Assembly: GCA_903884455.1 (NCBI GenBank)
Contig: CAISEW010000012.1
Coordinates: forward strand, 1-54,660
Length of the DNA: 54,660 nucleotides
Direction: 5' to 3'
DNA from: an uncultured Chloroflexota bacterium
Lineage (GTDB): Bacteria; Chloroflexota; Dehalococcoidia; GIF9; AB-539-J10
The number at the start of each line of letters is the position of its first letter. Position 1 is the first letter of the stretch. The position numbers were made by a program, and so were the translations under genes. Under the pieces are notes generated by a model. That model did not search any database, was not told the origin of the DNA, and worked only from the letters and a program-made list of their open reading frames with translations. Positions 1-8,998 of this stretch are shown piece by piece.

Positions 1-613
1 CCATTTTCATCCATTCAGCGAACTTATCCACATTGTAAACAATCTGTGTCTGGATGAAATCTGTCCCCGCTGCCACTTTCTTAGCAAGACGTGGTGCCCT
101 GAACTCAAAGGGGTCAGCAAAAGGATTTTCAGCAGCCCCGATGAAAAGATGTGGCTCAACCGCCATCGCCTCGCCACACTGGAACTTTTTTTCGTCCCTC
201 ATGTCTTTCACCATCTTAACCAGTTGAATAGAATCAAGGTCATAAACGCCCTTAGCAGTAGGATGATTACCAAATTTCTGGTGGTCTCCCGTGAGACACA
301 ACATATTATTTATGCCCAGTGCTGCAATACCTAACACATCCATTTGAAGGGCAATGCGATTGCGGTCGCGACAGGTCATCTGGACGATAGGGTCTAAACC
401 TTCCTCTTTGGCTATAAGACAAGCTGCCCAAGATGCCATGCGCACTACCGCAGTCTGACCATCGGTGACATTACAGGCATCCACATGACCTTTGAGTATC
501 TTCGCCTTCCTTCGGATCACCTCAGGGTCAGCACTCTGTGGTGGTCCCAATTCACCTGTGACAGCAAAGATTTTGGATTCTAACACCCGTTCCAAATTAC
601 TTTTCGTCTTCAT
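1..613 (-). CDS. metF: Methylenetetrahydrofolate reductase (MetF), 3' end outside window
   Basis: About 204 N-terminal residues are visible; the frame is open to the window edge, so the C-terminus is missing. The start is the ATG at 611-613. The N-terminus (VTGELGPPQSADPEVI), the VTDGQ..VRMAS stretch, the CRDRNR segment and LGINNMLCLTGDH match the TIM-barrel methylenetetrahydrofolate reductase family. The enzyme reduces 5,10-methylene-H4folate to 5-methyl-H4folate, the last methyl-branch step before transfer to the corrinoid protein. It follows metV by 32 bp and is the last visible gene of the Wood-Ljungdahl run, which fits the MetF-MetV pairing known from acetogens. Confidence 0.9.
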   Translation of the reverse strand, partial: MKTKSNLERVLESKIFAVTGELGPPQSADPEVIRRKAKILKGHVDACNVTDGQTAVVRMASWAACLIAKEEGLDPIVQMTCRDRNRIALQMDVLGIAALGINNMLCLTGDHQKFGNHPTAKGVYDLDSIQLVKMVKDMRDEKKFQCGEAMAVEPHLFIGAAENPFADPFEFRAPRLAKKVAAGTDFIQTQIVYNVDKFAEWMKM

Positions 614-645
614 TGCGCCTCCAATTGTTTAGCTCGTAGTCACAT

Positions 646-1296
646 CTAGGAAAGCCTCTTTACCGGTGGCCCTGATATAAGGCTCACACTCCAATTCTTC
701 GGTGTCACAAGCCTTTCCAATTTATCAAGTTGTCCCAGTTTGGCAAGACGATCGACAATCTGTTGCCAGACACAAGGTATATTTGGATCGACTTCGCATT
801 TACCACCTTGTGAGCCACCACAGGGACCATTGAGCAGATGCTTAGAACATCGGGCAATGGGACAGAGACCACCAGTAAACTCCAACACACAATCACCACA
901 CTCAAGGCAGCGCTCCGCTTCTTTCCACTCGGCATGAGCGCCACCTGAGGACAGAGTGTTGCAGCCAGGATGTACTACCTTATTCACTAATTCCGCTACA
1001 GTCTGCACTCCAGCCCCATCGGTCAGAACCAGGATGGAATCGGCAGCGGCAATTTCCTTTTTATAAGCTCTGAGTTTCAATTTGGTTAACACGCTATCAC
1101 ACAGCATATCAACAACTACTGAACCGGTAACAGTCTTACCTTTCTCCCGCAAAGTGCTTTTCATTTCTGCTACTTGTTTTTCTCCTCCACTACCCCAACC
1201 CTCAGCACAGCCCTTACAGCCAATCAGAAAGATATTATTATCTCCTTCCAGATAGCTTAGTATTTCTTCAAGTGGTTTTTGTTTTGAAATCAACAT
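646..1296 (-). CDS. metV: MetV-like methylenetetrahydrofolate reductase partner, zinc/FeS C-terminal domain
   Basis: This 216-residue protein matches the family found as the C-terminal domain or separate partner (MetV) of anaerobic MetF. It has an N-terminal CKGCAEGWGSGG segment and a cysteine-rich block, CLECGDCVLEFTGGLCPIAR, followed by C..HLLNGPCGG. The ATG at 1294-1296 has a GGAGAG ribosome binding site. In acetogens MetV binds metal or an iron-sulfur cluster and passes electrons to MetF. Its place directly before metF supports that role. The electron donor is not evident from this gene alone; the hydrogenase and NuoEF-like genes just upstream are candidates. Confidence 0.85.
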   Translation of the reverse strand: MLISKQKPLEEILSYLEGDNNIFLIGCKGCAEGWGSGGEKQVAEMKSTLREKGKTVTGSVVVDMLCDSVLTKLKLRAYKKEIAAADSILVLTDGAGVQTVAELVNKVVHPGCNTLSSGGAHAEWKEAERCLECGDCVLEFTGGLCPIARCSKHLLNGPCGGSQGGKCEVDPNIPCVWQQIVDRLAKLGQLDKLERLVTPKNWSVSLISGPPVKRLS

Positions 1297-1320
1297 TTCA
1301 TCTCTCCTTTAGGATCTGTA

Positions 1321-1758
1321 TTATTTAAGTTCTGATAAAATGGCATCTATTATCTGAGGCATTTTCTCTTGAAGCTCCGGCGATAATTCTAACCCCCAAT
1401 TAATCTCCCTCGGCTCGACCCCAATAATGACGGCCTCACCTATGTTATGCCCAAGCTGCATCAACTTTAAGCTATCCGCAAAGTCCATATCGTGAAGGGA
1501 TAGAAATGGCTTTTGCTCCAGAGTTATATCCTCAAGGTAAAAACGGTAAATTTGTCCCGGCGTTCCCCCACCCTTAACAGCATCCACTATGACCAATTTA
1601 TCAGCGTCCTCAAGAAGCTGCAGTACATCGGGGCATGTCCCCCCATCTATTATTTTTACGTCAGGGAGAGAGATACCTTCCATGGCATGTACCACATGAC
1701 AACCAACCCCTTCGTCTCTCAACAAGGCATTCCCTATTCCCACAACAAATTTTCCCAT
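1321..1758 (-). CDS. [NiFe] hydrogenase maturation protease (HycI/HyaD family)
   Basis: The 145-residue product has the family N-terminus GIGNALLRDEGVG, with the nickel-sensing acidic residue of the GNxLxxDxGxG motif, then IVDAVKGGGTPG and LSLHDMDFADSL. These proteases remove the C-terminal tail of the hydrogenase large subunit after nickel insertion. I chose the ATG at 1756-1758 because GGAGG lies about 9 bases upstream; a longer start would overlap the large-subunit gene. It begins 25 bp after the large-subunit stop, and that subunit carries a 15-residue tail beyond its terminal histidine, a fitting substrate. Confidence 0.9.
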   Translation of the reverse strand: MGKFVVGIGNALLRDEGVGCHVVHAMEGISLPDVKIIDGGTCPDVLQLLEDADKLVIVDAVKGGGTPGQIYRFYLEDITLEQKPFLSLHDMDFADSLKLMQLGHNIGEAVIIGVEPREINWGLELSPELQEKMPQIIDAILSELK

Positions 1759-1783
1759 TCCTGAACTTTCCTCCAAATTTTTA

Positions 1784-3343
1784 CTAACAAACCCTGAATT
1801 TTCCCAGGTCATGCCCTTTGGGACTGAGCAAATGTATAGAACAGGCGAGACAAGGGTCGAAGGACCTCACAATGCGCACTATCTCAAAGGGATTAGCCTC
1901 ATCCTTTATCATGGTTCCAGTGATAGCCTGCTCCAAAGGTCCAGGTTGGTTTTTATCATCCTTAGGAGAAATATTCCAGGTAGAAGGGGTAATGACCTGG
2001 TAATTAGCAATCTTGCCTTCTTTTATCTCTATCCAATGTCCCAGGGCACCCCTCGCTGCATCCACCAGTCCCATTCCAATAGACTCCTCGGGGAGTTTAT
2101 AGCTTATGTAAGCTGGCTCACCGGGCTTAAGTTGCAAAATCCAATTAACCATGGCATCGGCTATGAGTTTGGTCTCCAGAGCTCGAGCAAGGTTACGCCC
2201 CATGACAGAAAACATAGCTTTTGGTTTTAGATTTACTTGCGACAAAGTATAGTCAACCAAGCTCTTGACTCCGGGATTGCCGCCAACATAGTTGACCATC
2301 ATTCGCGCTAATGGTCCAACTTCGAAAACCATTCCACCATAACGAGGCGATTTTAGCCAGGAATAAGCACCCTTCTTTTCCCTATCAGGAATAACGTCTC
2401 CCTGAGATGGATGCCTACCACTGATTGAATCGGCGTACCAAGAATACTTTACCTCTTCAGTAATTTTAGCTGGATCGAATTCACTAAACTTGAGATCGGT
2501 AGAGGTGATGCCAGGCTTAAAAAATCTTTTCCTCTTGGTGAGGTCTGCTTCCTTTCCATCCAGCTCATACGAGCCATAAGCAAGTAAATTCCCACAGCCA
2601 CGACCAATCTCAAAATAATCTGAGTAAACCTGGGCTACTGCCAGTACATCAGGAAGGTAAACATTATCAACAAACTCCTGAAGCTCCTTCAATCTCCACA
2701 GGAAAGACGTTATATTATCAACCGTGGGTACGGAAGCAACTCCGCCAGGCATTATTCCCATATTGTGAGGCATCTTACCACCGAACAAAGCAAGCATCTC
2801 CTGGCCTTTACGGCGCATGTCGAATGCCGCGACATAGTGCGCTAGTGCCTGTTCATTAGCTTCATCGGGCAGGCGATAATCACCTTCGTAACGAGGTACA
2901 AACGGTCCCAGTTCCCCACGGGCAATAAAGCTCTTTATTGAATTTAAGGCAGGATTATTCCCCTTATACTTTGCTAATCTAGCCACATCTACATAATCAA
3001 GAGCCACTAAGTGATAGAAATGAAGGATGTGATCAGCGATATGAGCCGCCCCCAGGATTAGATTGCGGATAATTCTACCGTTGTCGGGTATTTTGTCAGC
3101 AATGCCGAAGGCGCTATCCAGGTTCAAAGTAGCGGCAGTAGAATGACTTGTCGGGCAAACTCCACAAACACGCTGAGCTATCCGCTGGGCATCACGGGGG
3201 TCCCTGCCCCTCATGATCAGCTCTAAGCCGCGGAACAGCATCCCTGAACTCTTAACCTCCTTTACCTTGCCACCATCAACCACCGCCTCTAGTTTAAGAT
3301 GTCCTTCAATACGAGTTACTGGATCGATTATAATCTTGCCCAT
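1784..3343 (-). CDS. [NiFe] hydrogenase large subunit
   Basis: This 519-residue catalytic subunit carries both nickel-binding motifs: RVCGVCPTSH near residues 58-67 (C60, C63) and DPCLACSIH near 496-504. Residues after H504 (15 residues ending RVC) form the tail normally removed by the maturation protease encoded next. The start is the ATG at 3341-3343 (MGKIIIDPVTRIEGHL) with GGAGG upstream, four bases past the small-subunit stop; the longer frame would run into that gene. The overall pattern resembles the uptake-type (group 1/2-like) lineage, but exact grouping needs a phylogeny. It probably oxidises H2 to supply the Wood-Ljungdahl pathway. Confidence 0.93.
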   Translation of the reverse strand: MGKIIIDPVTRIEGHLKLEAVVDGGKVKEVKSSGMLFRGLELIMRGRDPRDAQRIAQRVCGVCPTSHSTAATLNLDSAFGIADKIPDNGRIIRNLILGAAHIADHILHFYHLVALDYVDVARLAKYKGNNPALNSIKSFIARGELGPFVPRYEGDYRLPDEANEQALAHYVAAFDMRRKGQEMLALFGGKMPHNMGIMPGGVASVPTVDNITSFLWRLKELQEFVDNVYLPDVLAVAQVYSDYFEIGRGCGNLLAYGSYELDGKEADLTKRKRFFKPGITSTDLKFSEFDPAKITEEVKYSWYADSISGRHPSQGDVIPDREKKGAYSWLKSPRYGGMVFEVGPLARMMVNYVGGNPGVKSLVDYTLSQVNLKPKAMFSVMGRNLARALETKLIADAMVNWILQLKPGEPAYISYKLPEESIGMGLVDAARGALGHWIEIKEGKIANYQVITPSTWNISPKDDKNQPGPLEQAITGTMIKDEANPFEIVRIVRSFDPCLACSIHLLSPKGHDLGKFRVC

Positions 3344-3347
3344 TAAT

Positions 3348-4211
3348 TCAAACCTCCTCTGGCAGAGCAGCTTCGCTAACTTTCTCATAAAGCGGGGCTA
3401 TGTCAAAGAACCCGGGCTCGGTGCAGCCAATACAAGTGGCACCACAGCCTACACACCAATTAACTTTATTGTTCCACAACCTCACAGGACAATCGGCATG
3501 GGTTATAGGTCCTCTACATCCTAATTCATAATTGCACCCGGAATCGCCGAACTTCTTAGCAAACTTATTCTCATCATAGTAGGCTCGCCGTGGGCAGTTC
3601 TCGTGGATTGTTTGCCCATAGAAAGCCTTAGGACGCCTATGTTCATCCAAATCCTCCGGCTTCGGCAGACCAGAAAGCAGGATGCTGGCCACTGTGCCCA
3701 CAAACCAGTCAGGATGTGGTGCACAACCGGGGATGTTTACCAAGGGAGTATTGATGCCCTTGGCTTGAAGAACCTCACCGACGCTGCGACACTGAGTAGG
3801 GTTAGGATGGGCAGCGGGAATTCCCCCAAAAGCAGCACAGCTACCCAAAGCAATGACCGCCAAGGCATCTTTGGCCAATGTTTCCACCCAGGATTGCATA
3901 GTCATTGGCTTACCATCCTTTTCGCCAATCACCCCATAGATACCATCTTTAGCCGTGGGTATGGCCCCCTCCACAATCAGGATGTAACCTCCCTTTTTCT
4001 TCCGCGATGTATCCACCATAACTTCAATTACAGGCGCTCCCGCTCCCGCCATTACAGTGGGATGAAACCTTAGATTTATATGACTGCCCGGGAGTACTTC
4101 ATCAACTAAGAGGTTTTTGATAGAGGGATTTACCACATTGAGAAGAGAGACTGAGCATCCCGTACATCCAGCGGCTTGTAACCATATCGCCGGGTATTCT
4201 TTTGTATCCAT
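3348..4211 (-). CDS. [NiFe] hydrogenase small subunit, no Tat signal
   Basis: The 287-residue protein starts MDTKEYPAIWLQ and has CTGCS at residues 16-19, the proximal cluster motif. Further motifs include GSCAAFGGIP, NIPGCAPHPDW, HENCPRR and a C-terminal cysteine-rich block (WCVGCGATCIGCTEPGF) for medial and distal FeS clusters. There is no RRxFxK twin-arginine leader, so the enzyme should be cytoplasmic, unlike most uptake hydrogenases. The start at 4209-4211 has GAGGA upstream. The large subunit follows directly. No membrane cytochrome gene is nearby; NuoE/NuoF-like genes lie two genes upstream and could be its electron partners. Confidence 0.92.
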   Translation of the reverse strand: MDTKEYPAIWLQAAGCTGCSVSLLNVVNPSIKNLLVDEVLPGSHINLRFHPTVMAGAGAPVIEVMVDTSRKKKGGYILIVEGAIPTAKDGIYGVIGEKDGKPMTMQSWVETLAKDALAVIALGSCAAFGGIPAAHPNPTQCRSVGEVLQAKGINTPLVNIPGCAPHPDWFVGTVASILLSGLPKPEDLDEHRRPKAFYGQTIHENCPRRAYYDENKFAKKFGDSGCNYELGCRGPITHADCPVRLWNNKVNWCVGCGATCIGCTEPGFFDIAPLYEKVSEAALPEEV

Positions 4212-4273
4212 AAGTCCTCACCTGCCTTTCGACTTATTTTCGCAAATCCTCCACCGGGAGGATATTTTCTCAA

Positions 4274-5041
4274 TCATAAACGTAAGCCTTCAGCTATCTC
4301 TTTGACCTTTAATTGAAGAGAAGATTCCTGGGGGAGTTCAGTTACGGGCCTTCCCTTCATTTCCAAACCCGCCATATCGGGGTCTTCCGGAATCAGGGCA
4401 ATAACCTGAAGGCCAGATTCGTCAATTGCCTTTTTGATCTCCGTAGATAATTCTCCTCGGACACGATTAATTATAAGCCCGACTTTGCCCACATTCGATC
4501 TCAAATCTTCAATGAGCTTCTTCATTCGAGCTGCCGTAGTGACACCTTTTATGGTGGGGTCCGACATAATGAGCAAAACATCCACATCTCTGGTCGTTTG
4601 GCGGCTAATATGTTCCATGCCTGCCTCACAGTCCATGACAATATAATTATACTTATAATCTTTCACTAGTTTATCTAAGGAGGCACGCAAAAACTCATTA
4701 GAAGCACAATAGCATCCAGGCCCTTCCGGACGTCCCATGGACAAAAGGTCAAAGCCTTTGGACTCGACCAGGGATTCCACTATCTTGCTAAACAGATATT
4801 CCGGCTTGGCTATGGTGGGACTTAGACGACCCTTGGAGACATCTTCAGCCATCTTTTCCCGTATTCTACCCACAGTCTTACTATCATCCAGCAGTAGACC
4901 CAGCGCCTGGCTAAGATTGGTACTGGGATCAGCATCCACAGCCAGGACCAACCCCTTTTGAGAAAGGAGCTTGATAAGTAAGGCAGCAACAGTAGTCTTG
5001 CCTGTGCCTCCTTTTCCTGCGATAGCAATCGTTTTAGTCAT
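4274..5041 (-). CDS. cooC: CooC-type nickel-insertion ATPase for CODH
   Basis: The 255-residue MinD/ParA-class ATPase has the deviant P-loop GKGGTGKTT at residues 9-17, the VDADPSTNLSQALG switch region and a CYCASNEF segment. CooC proteins use ATP hydrolysis to load nickel into the C-cluster of carbon monoxide dehydrogenase. The start codon overlaps the stop of the preceding nuoF-like gene (ATGA at 5038-5041), indicating translational coupling. Its presence in the cdh/acs operon supports CODH maturation. The same family also includes AcsF, which serves acetyl-CoA synthase, so the exact client is inferred. Confidence 0.88.
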   Translation of the reverse strand: MTKTIAIAGKGGTGKTTVAALLIKLLSQKGLVLAVDADPSTNLSQALGLLLDDSKTVGRIREKMAEDVSKGRLSPTIAKPEYLFSKIVESLVESKGFDLLSMGRPEGPGCYCASNEFLRASLDKLVKDYKYNYIVMDCEAGMEHISRQTTRDVDVLLIMSDPTIKGVTTAARMKKLIEDLRSNVGKVGLIINRVRGELSTEIKKAIDESGLQVIALIPEDPDMAGLEMKGRPVTELPQESSLQLKVKEIAEGLRL

Positions 5042-6942
5042 TTCCCGGCTTTCCTTTCAGACAACTTTGAGGCAGGCAGCAAGCTAACAGGCGATAGCTT
5101 CACCACTGCATTATACTCGGGAGGGCAGACTTCCAGGCAAGTACCACACTTAGAACACTTTACCTGGTCTATGATTTTAACTTCCCCTTTATCCCCCTTA
5201 ATCGCTTTCGTGGGACAGGTCAAAATACAATGCTCACAGGCTCTATCACACTTGTCGGGAAGGATATAATACACAGTGAGTTCGGGACATACTCTGGCGG
5301 GGCAGCGCTTCTCCAGAATATGAGCTTCATATTCATCCCGGAAATAGCGCATGGTTGTGAGGACAGGATTAGGAGCTGTTTGCCCTAAACCACAAAGCGA
5401 CCCTGCTTTGACATCCTCAGCTAACGCCAGAAGAAGAGCAATATCATCTATTCCGCCTCGGCCAGCTGTGATGTCCTCTAAAATACGTAGCATTTGCAAA
5501 GTCCCCAAGCGACACATAGTGCATTTCCCACAGGACTCCTTGGTAGAGAAATCAATAAAGAACCTCGCAGCATCGACCATGCAGTTATTCTCATCCATAA
5601 CAATCATACCCCCTGAGCCCATCATTGAGCCAGCCTCCCGAAGGGAATCATAATCGATAGGGATGTTGAGCAAACTCTCGGGGAGGCACCCTCCCGAAGG
5701 CCCCCCTATCTGTACCGCTTTAAACTCCTTGTCCTTAGCAATTCCGCCACCGATGTCATAAACAAGCTTACTAAGCGTTGTTCCCATAGGCACCTCAGCC
5801 AATCCTACGTTGGCCACTTTACCAGCCAGAGTGAACATTGCTGTGCCCTTGCTTCCCTCAGTACCGATGGAGGCAAACCAATTCCCCCCTCTCTCAATTA
5901 TCAAAGGAACAAAAGCAAAGGTCTTCACATTGTTCAACAAGGTAGGTTTATTCCACAAGCCAGCTTCACTAAGGCGAGGAGGTCTTGGCCTGGGTTCACT
6001 TCTTCTGCCCTCCATAGCCGCAACTAATGCCGTTGCTTCTCCGGAAACGAAAGCACCAGCACCGGCTGCTATCTCAATGTGAAATCCAAAATCACCGCCT
6101 AGGATATTGTCTCCCAGAAAACCCAGTTTCCTTGCTTGCTTTAAGGCAATCTGGATACGCTCAATAGCTAAAGGATATTCGGCACGAACATAGATATAGC
6201 CTTGCTCGGCACCTATGGCATAGCCGGCAATAATCATACCCTCAATAACTTGATGCGGGTCGCTTTCCAAAACGACCCGGTCCATAAAAGCACCGGGGTC
6301 TCCTTCATCAGCATTACATATGACATACTTTGGTGTGCCTCCAGCCTTACGGCATAGCTCCCACTTCAGATGGGCAGGAAATCCAGCCCCCCCCCGCCCC
6401 CGCAGCCCGGATTTCTTCAGTTCCCCAATTATCTTCTCAGGCGATATCTTTAACGCTTTCTCCAAACCGCTATAGCCACCATTGGCGATGTAGTGATTTA
6501 TATTTTCAGGGTTGCTGTAACCACAGCAGCGCAGTATAAGACGAAGCTCATACTCAAACCTGGGAAGCTCTGGAATGTAGACTGCTTCCCCACCACCTCC
6601 TTCAAGGGTACCTAAGGCAAGTTCAAGGCATGGGTCATCGCCAGCTACATAACCTTCCACAAGGCGGGGTACAATCTCCGGCGTTACATTAGAATACACA
6701 ACTCGAAGAGAGCCAGGCTTGGATATAGTAACCAAGGGCTCAGCATAGCATAGCCCCATACAACCAACCTGTATAATCAGGACATCTAGACCTTGCCGTG
6801 TTAGCCCTTTTTTAAAGGCGTCAACTACATCCAGGGCGCCGGCTGCCCGTCCACAAGTAGCTGTGCCAATAAGAATATAGCTACCTCTCTGTAGAGCTTC
6901 CCATTCCGACTTCGCCTTATTACTAATTTCCTCGAAAGTCAT
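5038..6942 (-). CDS. NuoF/HydB-like NAD(P)H-FMN-FeS subunit with C-terminal ferredoxin domain
   Basis: This 634-residue flavoprotein has an N-terminal thioredoxin-like [2Fe-2S] domain (TATCGRAAG, VGCMGLCY). A NuoF core follows: GLRGRGGAGFPAHLKWE for FMN, CNADEGDPGAFMDR for NADH, then ESCGKCTMCRLGT for a [4Fe-4S] cluster. Two ferredoxin-type motifs end the protein (CEHCILTCP, CSKCGTCLEVCP). This architecture is typical of HydB/HndC-type subunits of soluble NAD(P)-linked or electron-bifurcating hydrogenases. I prefer the ATG at 6940-6942 over the TTG at 6957. It is preceded by a nuoE-like gene and followed by cooC and hydrogenase genes. No HydA/NuoG-like third subunit is present in the window. 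Confidence 0.9.
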   Translation of the reverse strand: MTFEEISNKAKSEWEALQRGSYILIGTATCGRAAGALDVVDAFKKGLTRQGLDVLIIQVGCMGLCYAEPLVTISKPGSLRVVYSNVTPEIVPRLVEGYVAGDDPCLELALGTLEGGGGEAVYIPELPRFEYELRLILRCCGYSNPENINHYIANGGYSGLEKALKISPEKIIGELKKSGLRGRGGAGFPAHLKWELCRKAGGTPKYVICNADEGDPGAFMDRVVLESDPHQVIEGMIIAGYAIGAEQGYIYVRAEYPLAIERIQIALKQARKLGFLGDNILGGDFGFHIEIAAGAGAFVSGEATALVAAMEGRRSEPRPRPPRLSEAGLWNKPTLLNNVKTFAFVPLIIERGGNWFASIGTEGSKGTAMFTLAGKVANVGLAEVPMGTTLSKLVYDIGGGIAKDKEFKAVQIGGPSGGCLPESLLNIPIDYDSLREAGSMMGSGGMIVMDENNCMVDAARFFIDFSTKESCGKCTMCRLGTLQMLRILEDITAGRGGIDDIALLLALAEDVKAGSLCGLGQTAPNPVLTTMRYFRDEYEAHILEKRCPARVCPELTVYYILPDKCDRACEHCILTCPTKAIKGDKGEVKIIDQVKCSKCGTCLEVCPPEYNAVVKLSPVSLLPASKLSERKAGK

Positions 6943-6969
6943 CTTAAACAATACCAAAATTCAAAGATA

Positions 6970-7020
6970 AAAATGCAAAATGACAAAGCAAACATCAAAA
7001 ATAAGATATTTTTGCATTTT
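6970..7020. repeat. AT-rich inverted repeat between nuoE-like and nuoF-like genes
   Basis: An 11-bp perfect inverted repeat, AAAATGCAAAA at 6970-6980 and its complement at 7010-7020, sits in the largest gap of the otherwise tight operon. The surrounding bases are almost pure A/T with micro-repeats of the AAAATGCAAA kind. It could form a stem with a 29-nt loop in the mRNA, affecting processing or relative subunit levels. It could equally be a simple-sequence relic. Confidence 0.5.
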
Positions 7021-7038
7021 GAATTGCAATCTTGATTT

Positions 7039-7554
7039 TTAACTTTTGCTTTTTGATTTCCCTTCTTTAAGCTCTCCCTGAGCTTCTTGCTTATACGGTA
7101 TTAAAGCCTCTTCCACCTTAAAAGGCGTCATCTTAGGATGAATTTTATCCTTTATTACTACGACGGGAGCCAGCATGCAACACCCAATACAAGCGACCCT
7201 CTCCAAGCTAAAGTTACCATCCTCGGCAGTCTCGCCTACTTTGATACTTAACTCACGCTCCAGGGCTTCCAAGATAAGCCTACCGCCCGCTAAGTGACAG
7301 GCGGTTCCCATACAAACCACGGTATGGTATTTTCCTAACGGAACAAAGCGAAACTGATTATAAAATGTAGCAACCCCCCAAACCTCAACCTCTGGCATCT
7401 CCAAGAAGTCAGCAATTTCCTGCAGCGCTTTCCTGGGGAGATATCCCAGCTTTGTCTGAACTTCTTGCAATAGTGGAATTAAATTTTTCTTTTCTTTTTT
7501 ATAATGACCTAAAATCTCAGCTACGGCTTGGCTAGCTTGTTTTTCTGCAATCAT
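7039..7554 (-). CDS. NuoE-like [2Fe-2S] thioredoxin-fold subunit
   Basis: The 171-residue protein shows the NuoE/HydC pattern: helical N-terminus (LIPLLQEVQTKLGYLP), FYNQFRFVPLGKY, then CMGTACHLAGG and CIGCCMLAP, which supply the four [2Fe-2S] ligands. It pairs with the NuoF-like subunit in NADH-linked complexes. I chose the ATG at 7552-7554, 13 bases after the acsC stop. A TTG at 7596 would give a longer protein overlapping acsC and has no better ribosome binding site. A spacer of about 96 bp with an AT-rich inverted repeat separates it from the nuoF-like gene. Confidence 0.88.
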   Translation of the reverse strand: MIAEKQASQAVAEILGHYKKEKKNLIPLLQEVQTKLGYLPRKALQEIADFLEMPEVEVWGVATFYNQFRFVPLGKYHTVVCMGTACHLAGGRLILEALERELSIKVGETAEDGNFSLERVACIGCCMLAPVVVIKDKIHPKMTPFKVEEALIPYKQEAQGELKEGKSKSKS

Positions 7555-7567
7555 TCTTTCAACAGAC

Positions 7568-8938
7568 TCAAGACAATCCCTTGAGTTGCTTAGCAAATCC
7601 AGGCAGGAAAGCCGCTATTCCGGTCGTCTCCCTAGGACCCACTATTACTTCCCATTCAAGATTCAAGGCATCCTCAAGCTCACCTTTGATCCTAGCTACT
7701 TTTCCCGGGATAATTAGCTTTCTATGTTTTACCTTTCCCCCGATGCCACATTTCTTAATAAATGCTCCTACAGAATCGCCGCTAAATTTACCTGCTGCCC
7801 AAGCAGTGAGGACACCAAGCCCTTCCGCGTCCTTAACACAAATGTAGGCGGGAACCTTGGTAGCCTCAACAGCCGATGAGACAAGGAAGTAGGTCAAAGC
7901 CCAGTTTGAAGTGACAAGAACCGGAGAAGATTCATCAGGTTCTCCCACTTCATAGTATTTCTGCTCTACTGCCATAGGAAAGCGAGGATCGGTATAGATG
8001 TTAAGCCGCTGAACTAGAAGAGGAAGCAGGGAGTATTGGTCGAAATCAGAAAAGACAATAATGCTAGCCCATTTATTTATAAATGCCGAGCCCACTAGCA
8101 TTTCCTTCAGCCCATCCTTGGCCATGAAGCAAGGAAAGGCAACAGTGGGATAGCCAAGAGGCCTGAAACCTTGCTTTAGCGCTGCCCTTCTGATAAAAGT
8201 TTGGTCTCTTATTGCCTCCAGCAAATTTTTAGAACCCGGGTCTAAAGATAGTTCCTCAATCCCAGCATCTTTTAACTTAGAAGTTAGAGGAATAAGTTCT
8301 TCGATACTTCCCCCACGGAGGCCAACAGGAGTAAGATTCGCTTTAATCTTTGGAATGGCCTTATCAATGTTCTCCTTCGTTATGGGGTAAAGAAGTGGAT
8401 GCCTATCCGCGCATATATCCCGTGCCGCAAATAAGGCGTCCATGTCTTCCGAGATTAAGACCATGCCCAGGTCTGTTGAATCATAAACTTTCTTCACCAG
8501 AGCCAGAAACTTGTTTTTGTCCCCTGATGCAAAATAAAGTGCCAAAAGATTTGCCTTTAGGTTTACCCCGACCCAAGGGAACTGCAATTCTTTTATCTTC
8601 TTTATTTTCTCCTCGATTTTGGCTTTGTCATCCTTGTCTGAGATAAGGAGGGCAATGCCTGGTGAATGGACAAATGTCTTCTCGTGCCGATATATCACTT
8701 CTTCGTTCCCGATTTTGACGGCGTTCTCCCCAGAGCCTATAGTAACAAGCTTTATCGGCGGTGCCAGAAGATCCAGCAGCTTAGCTTTCACTTCCTCAGA
8801 TAGGTAAGGGCATTTGTCCACAGTAGCTCCACCCGATGCCAGCTTCATGGCAAAGGCAAAACAAGTAGGGAAGCCACAGTCCTTACATGGTTTCTTTCCA
8901 GGAAGCATTTTTACAATCTCAGAACCTGCAATCGGCAT
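7568..8938 (-). CDS. acsC: Corrinoid/iron-sulfur protein large subunit (AcsC)
   Basis: The 456-residue protein has the N-terminal [4Fe-4S] motif CKDCGFPTCFAFAMKLASGG followed by DKCPYL, diagnostic of the CFeSP large subunit. A TIM-barrel domain (LSLDPGSKNLLEAIRDQT) and a C-terminal cobalamin-binding region follow. The CFeSP carries the methyl group on its cobamide from methyl-H4folate to acetyl-CoA synthase, and the FeS cluster re-reduces inactive Co(II). Start ATG at 8936-8938. It is followed 13 bp later by the nuoE-like gene and preceded by the ACS beta gene. Confidence 0.93.
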   Translation of the reverse strand: MPIAGSEIVKMLPGKKPCKDCGFPTCFAFAMKLASGGATVDKCPYLSEEVKAKLLDLLAPPIKLVTIGSGENAVKIGNEEVIYRHEKTFVHSPGIALLISDKDDKAKIEEKIKKIKELQFPWVGVNLKANLLALYFASGDKNKFLALVKKVYDSTDLGMVLISEDMDALFAARDICADRHPLLYPITKENIDKAIPKIKANLTPVGLRGGSIEELIPLTSKLKDAGIEELSLDPGSKNLLEAIRDQTFIRRAALKQGFRPLGYPTVAFPCFMAKDGLKEMLVGSAFINKWASIIVFSDFDQYSLLPLLVQRLNIYTDPRFPMAVEQKYYEVGEPDESSPVLVTSNWALTYFLVSSAVEATKVPAYICVKDAEGLGVLTAWAAGKFSGDSVGAFIKKCGIGGKVKHRKLIIPGKVARIKGELEDALNLEWEVIVGPRETTGIAAFLPGFAKQLKGLS

Positions 8939-8998
8939 AGTAAACCTCCTTCTTCAGCTATCAGTTTGCAGCTTTCAATTAGCTGACTACTTTTTTAT

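Noticed and set aside
1811-2230. Plus-strand open frame of 139 codons
   Set aside because: It is antisense to the hydrogenase large-subunit C-terminus and only reflects that gene's codon structure.
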